64,000 bases of DNA from Pleomorphovibrio marinus. GTDB taxonomy: Bacteria > Bacteroidota > Bacteroidia > Cytophagales > Cyclobacteriaceae. The stretch spans positions 62,001 through 126,000 of the forward strand of contig NZ_QCXY01000003.1 of the NCBI RefSeq assembly GCF_003347495.1. The letters run 5' to 3'. The translations under genes and the position numbers were made by a program. Of this stretch, positions 63,585 through 64,000 are shown piece by piece. The notes below the pieces were generated by a model, which saw only the letters and a program-made list of their open reading frames with translations, was not told the DNA's origin and ran no database searches. The number at the start of each line of letters is the position of its first letter. The stretch's first letter is position 1.

Positions 63585-64000
63585 CTTGCATAAACTTGTA
63601 ACATCAGCATAAAAATTGAAAGGGTTGTTTATCATTTATTTTAATACATTAAAGACCTTTCTACCATTAAAATTCAACATGCATTTTTATATATTTAAAA
63701 TACATTTTTCCAAATGTATCGTAATATTTTAAGATATTAAAATAATCGAACATCTTTTTTTTAGTTTGTTTTTACGGTTCTTTCTTTTATTAAAATTATT
63801 GTTTTTATGGTTATAGATTAAAAAGTGACACGTGTCTTGGCATTTTACAAAGGCATCGGTCATGCTACAGGTGGAAAAAGTAAAGGTAACTTCATCTGCT
63901 TTAAAAATTGGTTGAAAATCAATACCATGGAAAGGGATGGACTTGTGCCTTGATACCAAAGACAGCTATCTGGATATCATCTGAATTGTAATTCAAAAAA
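63585..64000. other. A/T-rich region at the window end, no recognised gene
   Basis: Mostly A/T-rich spacer with a TTTTAAGATATTAAAA palindrome near 63728-63743. A 76-codon minus-strand frame (63729-63959) and a short frame entering from the window edge (ending near 63926, AVFGIKAQVHPFPWY) contain no family I can name; they could be remnants of one frameshifted gene. Confidence 0.4.

Noticed and set aside
63729-63959. 76-codon minus-strand frame near the window end
   Set aside because: It opens from a TTG with a stop just upstream, ends in a Lys/Asn-rich low-complexity tail typical of A/T-rich non-coding DNA, and matches no family I recognise. A frameshifted remnant cannot be excluded.
1-64000. 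CRISPR arrays, prophage, integrases, rRNA and tRNA genes
   Set aside because: No regularly spaced short repeats, phage structural genes, integrase or recognisable RNA gene was seen on either strand. The only clustered repeats are the TTTCAT-bounded units, whose lengths and spacing do not fit CRISPR.

Overview
The window looks like a chromosomal segment of a polysaccharide-degrading Bacteroidota, most likely a marine member of the Cytophagales (Cyclobacteriaceae-like, e.g. Cyclobacterium, Algoriphagus or Echinicola relatives). The support is two SusC/SusD pairs, a Bacteroidota ECF sigma/FecR pair, Tat-tagged Gfo/Idh/MocA oxidoreductases, 7TM-DISM sensing, almost no Shine-Dalgarno signals, and TAnnTTTG-type -7 boxes. 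The genus is inference; no rRNA or tRNA gene was seen.

Layout. (1) 3-7597, plus strand: hexuronate catabolism (uxaA cut by the window edge, an SDR fructuronate reductase, uxuA), then two Tat-exported Gfo/Idh/MocA oxidoreductases, a DUF6807 (PmoA-like) protein and a GDPD lipoprotein. (2) 7600-9790: a decayed region with a lone antitoxin-like ORF, a RibD/DHFR-family pseudogene carrying two in-frame stops, and a VOC protein. (3) 9787-13074: a three-repeat beta-helix lipoprotein and an AI-2E family transporter. (4) 20510-13290, minus strand: ECF sigma, FecR, SusC with an STN domain, and SusD, a trans-envelope-regulated uptake system with no enzyme of its own. (5) 32517-20653, minus strand: SusC, SusD, an Ig/LamG surface protein, two GH144 enzymes and a GH3 beta-glucosidase. 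This gene set suggests a beta-1,2-glucan (sophoro-oligosaccharide) utilisation locus. (6) 34924-33053: next to that locus, an unusual membrane sensor. It is a 7TM-DISM receptor with a coiled coil whose C-terminal output is the zinc-ribbon plus helix-turn-helix module of IS1595-type transposases without the DDE catalytic domain. (7) 38509-35020: a four-gene cassette (HUMPS decarboxylase, MDR dehydrogenase, SDR, AP-endonuclease-2-like TIM barrel) probably encoding an undefined sugar or sugar-acid pathway. (8) 43048-38610: argB-argD-argC-argJ. (9) 46919-43297: trkA-trkH K+ uptake and a PhzF protein. (10) 49145-47007: a small ORF, a response regulator, a REC-PAS-HisKA protein lacking an ATPase domain, and a DUF2147 protein. 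(11) 57530-49270: SGLT-type symporter, xylB, xylA, then ppx/gppA and a SulP transporter. (12) 57739-63584: serine hydrolase, DUF4136 lipoprotein, cold-shock protein, BCCT transporter, BNR protein and a response regulator.

A family of intergenic repeats bounded by TTTCAT/ATGAAA occurs once between argD and argC, where it supplies the argD stop codon, and three times in tandem upstream of the SulP gene. A degenerate copy probably lies between susD and the LamG gene. In each of these three places the start codon of the downstream gene lies in the repeat border. The most unusual items are the sensor/transposase-domain fusion at 33053-34924, the repeat family, the HUMPS/MDR/SDR/TIM cassette, and the relic coding segment in frame with the GH3 gene.
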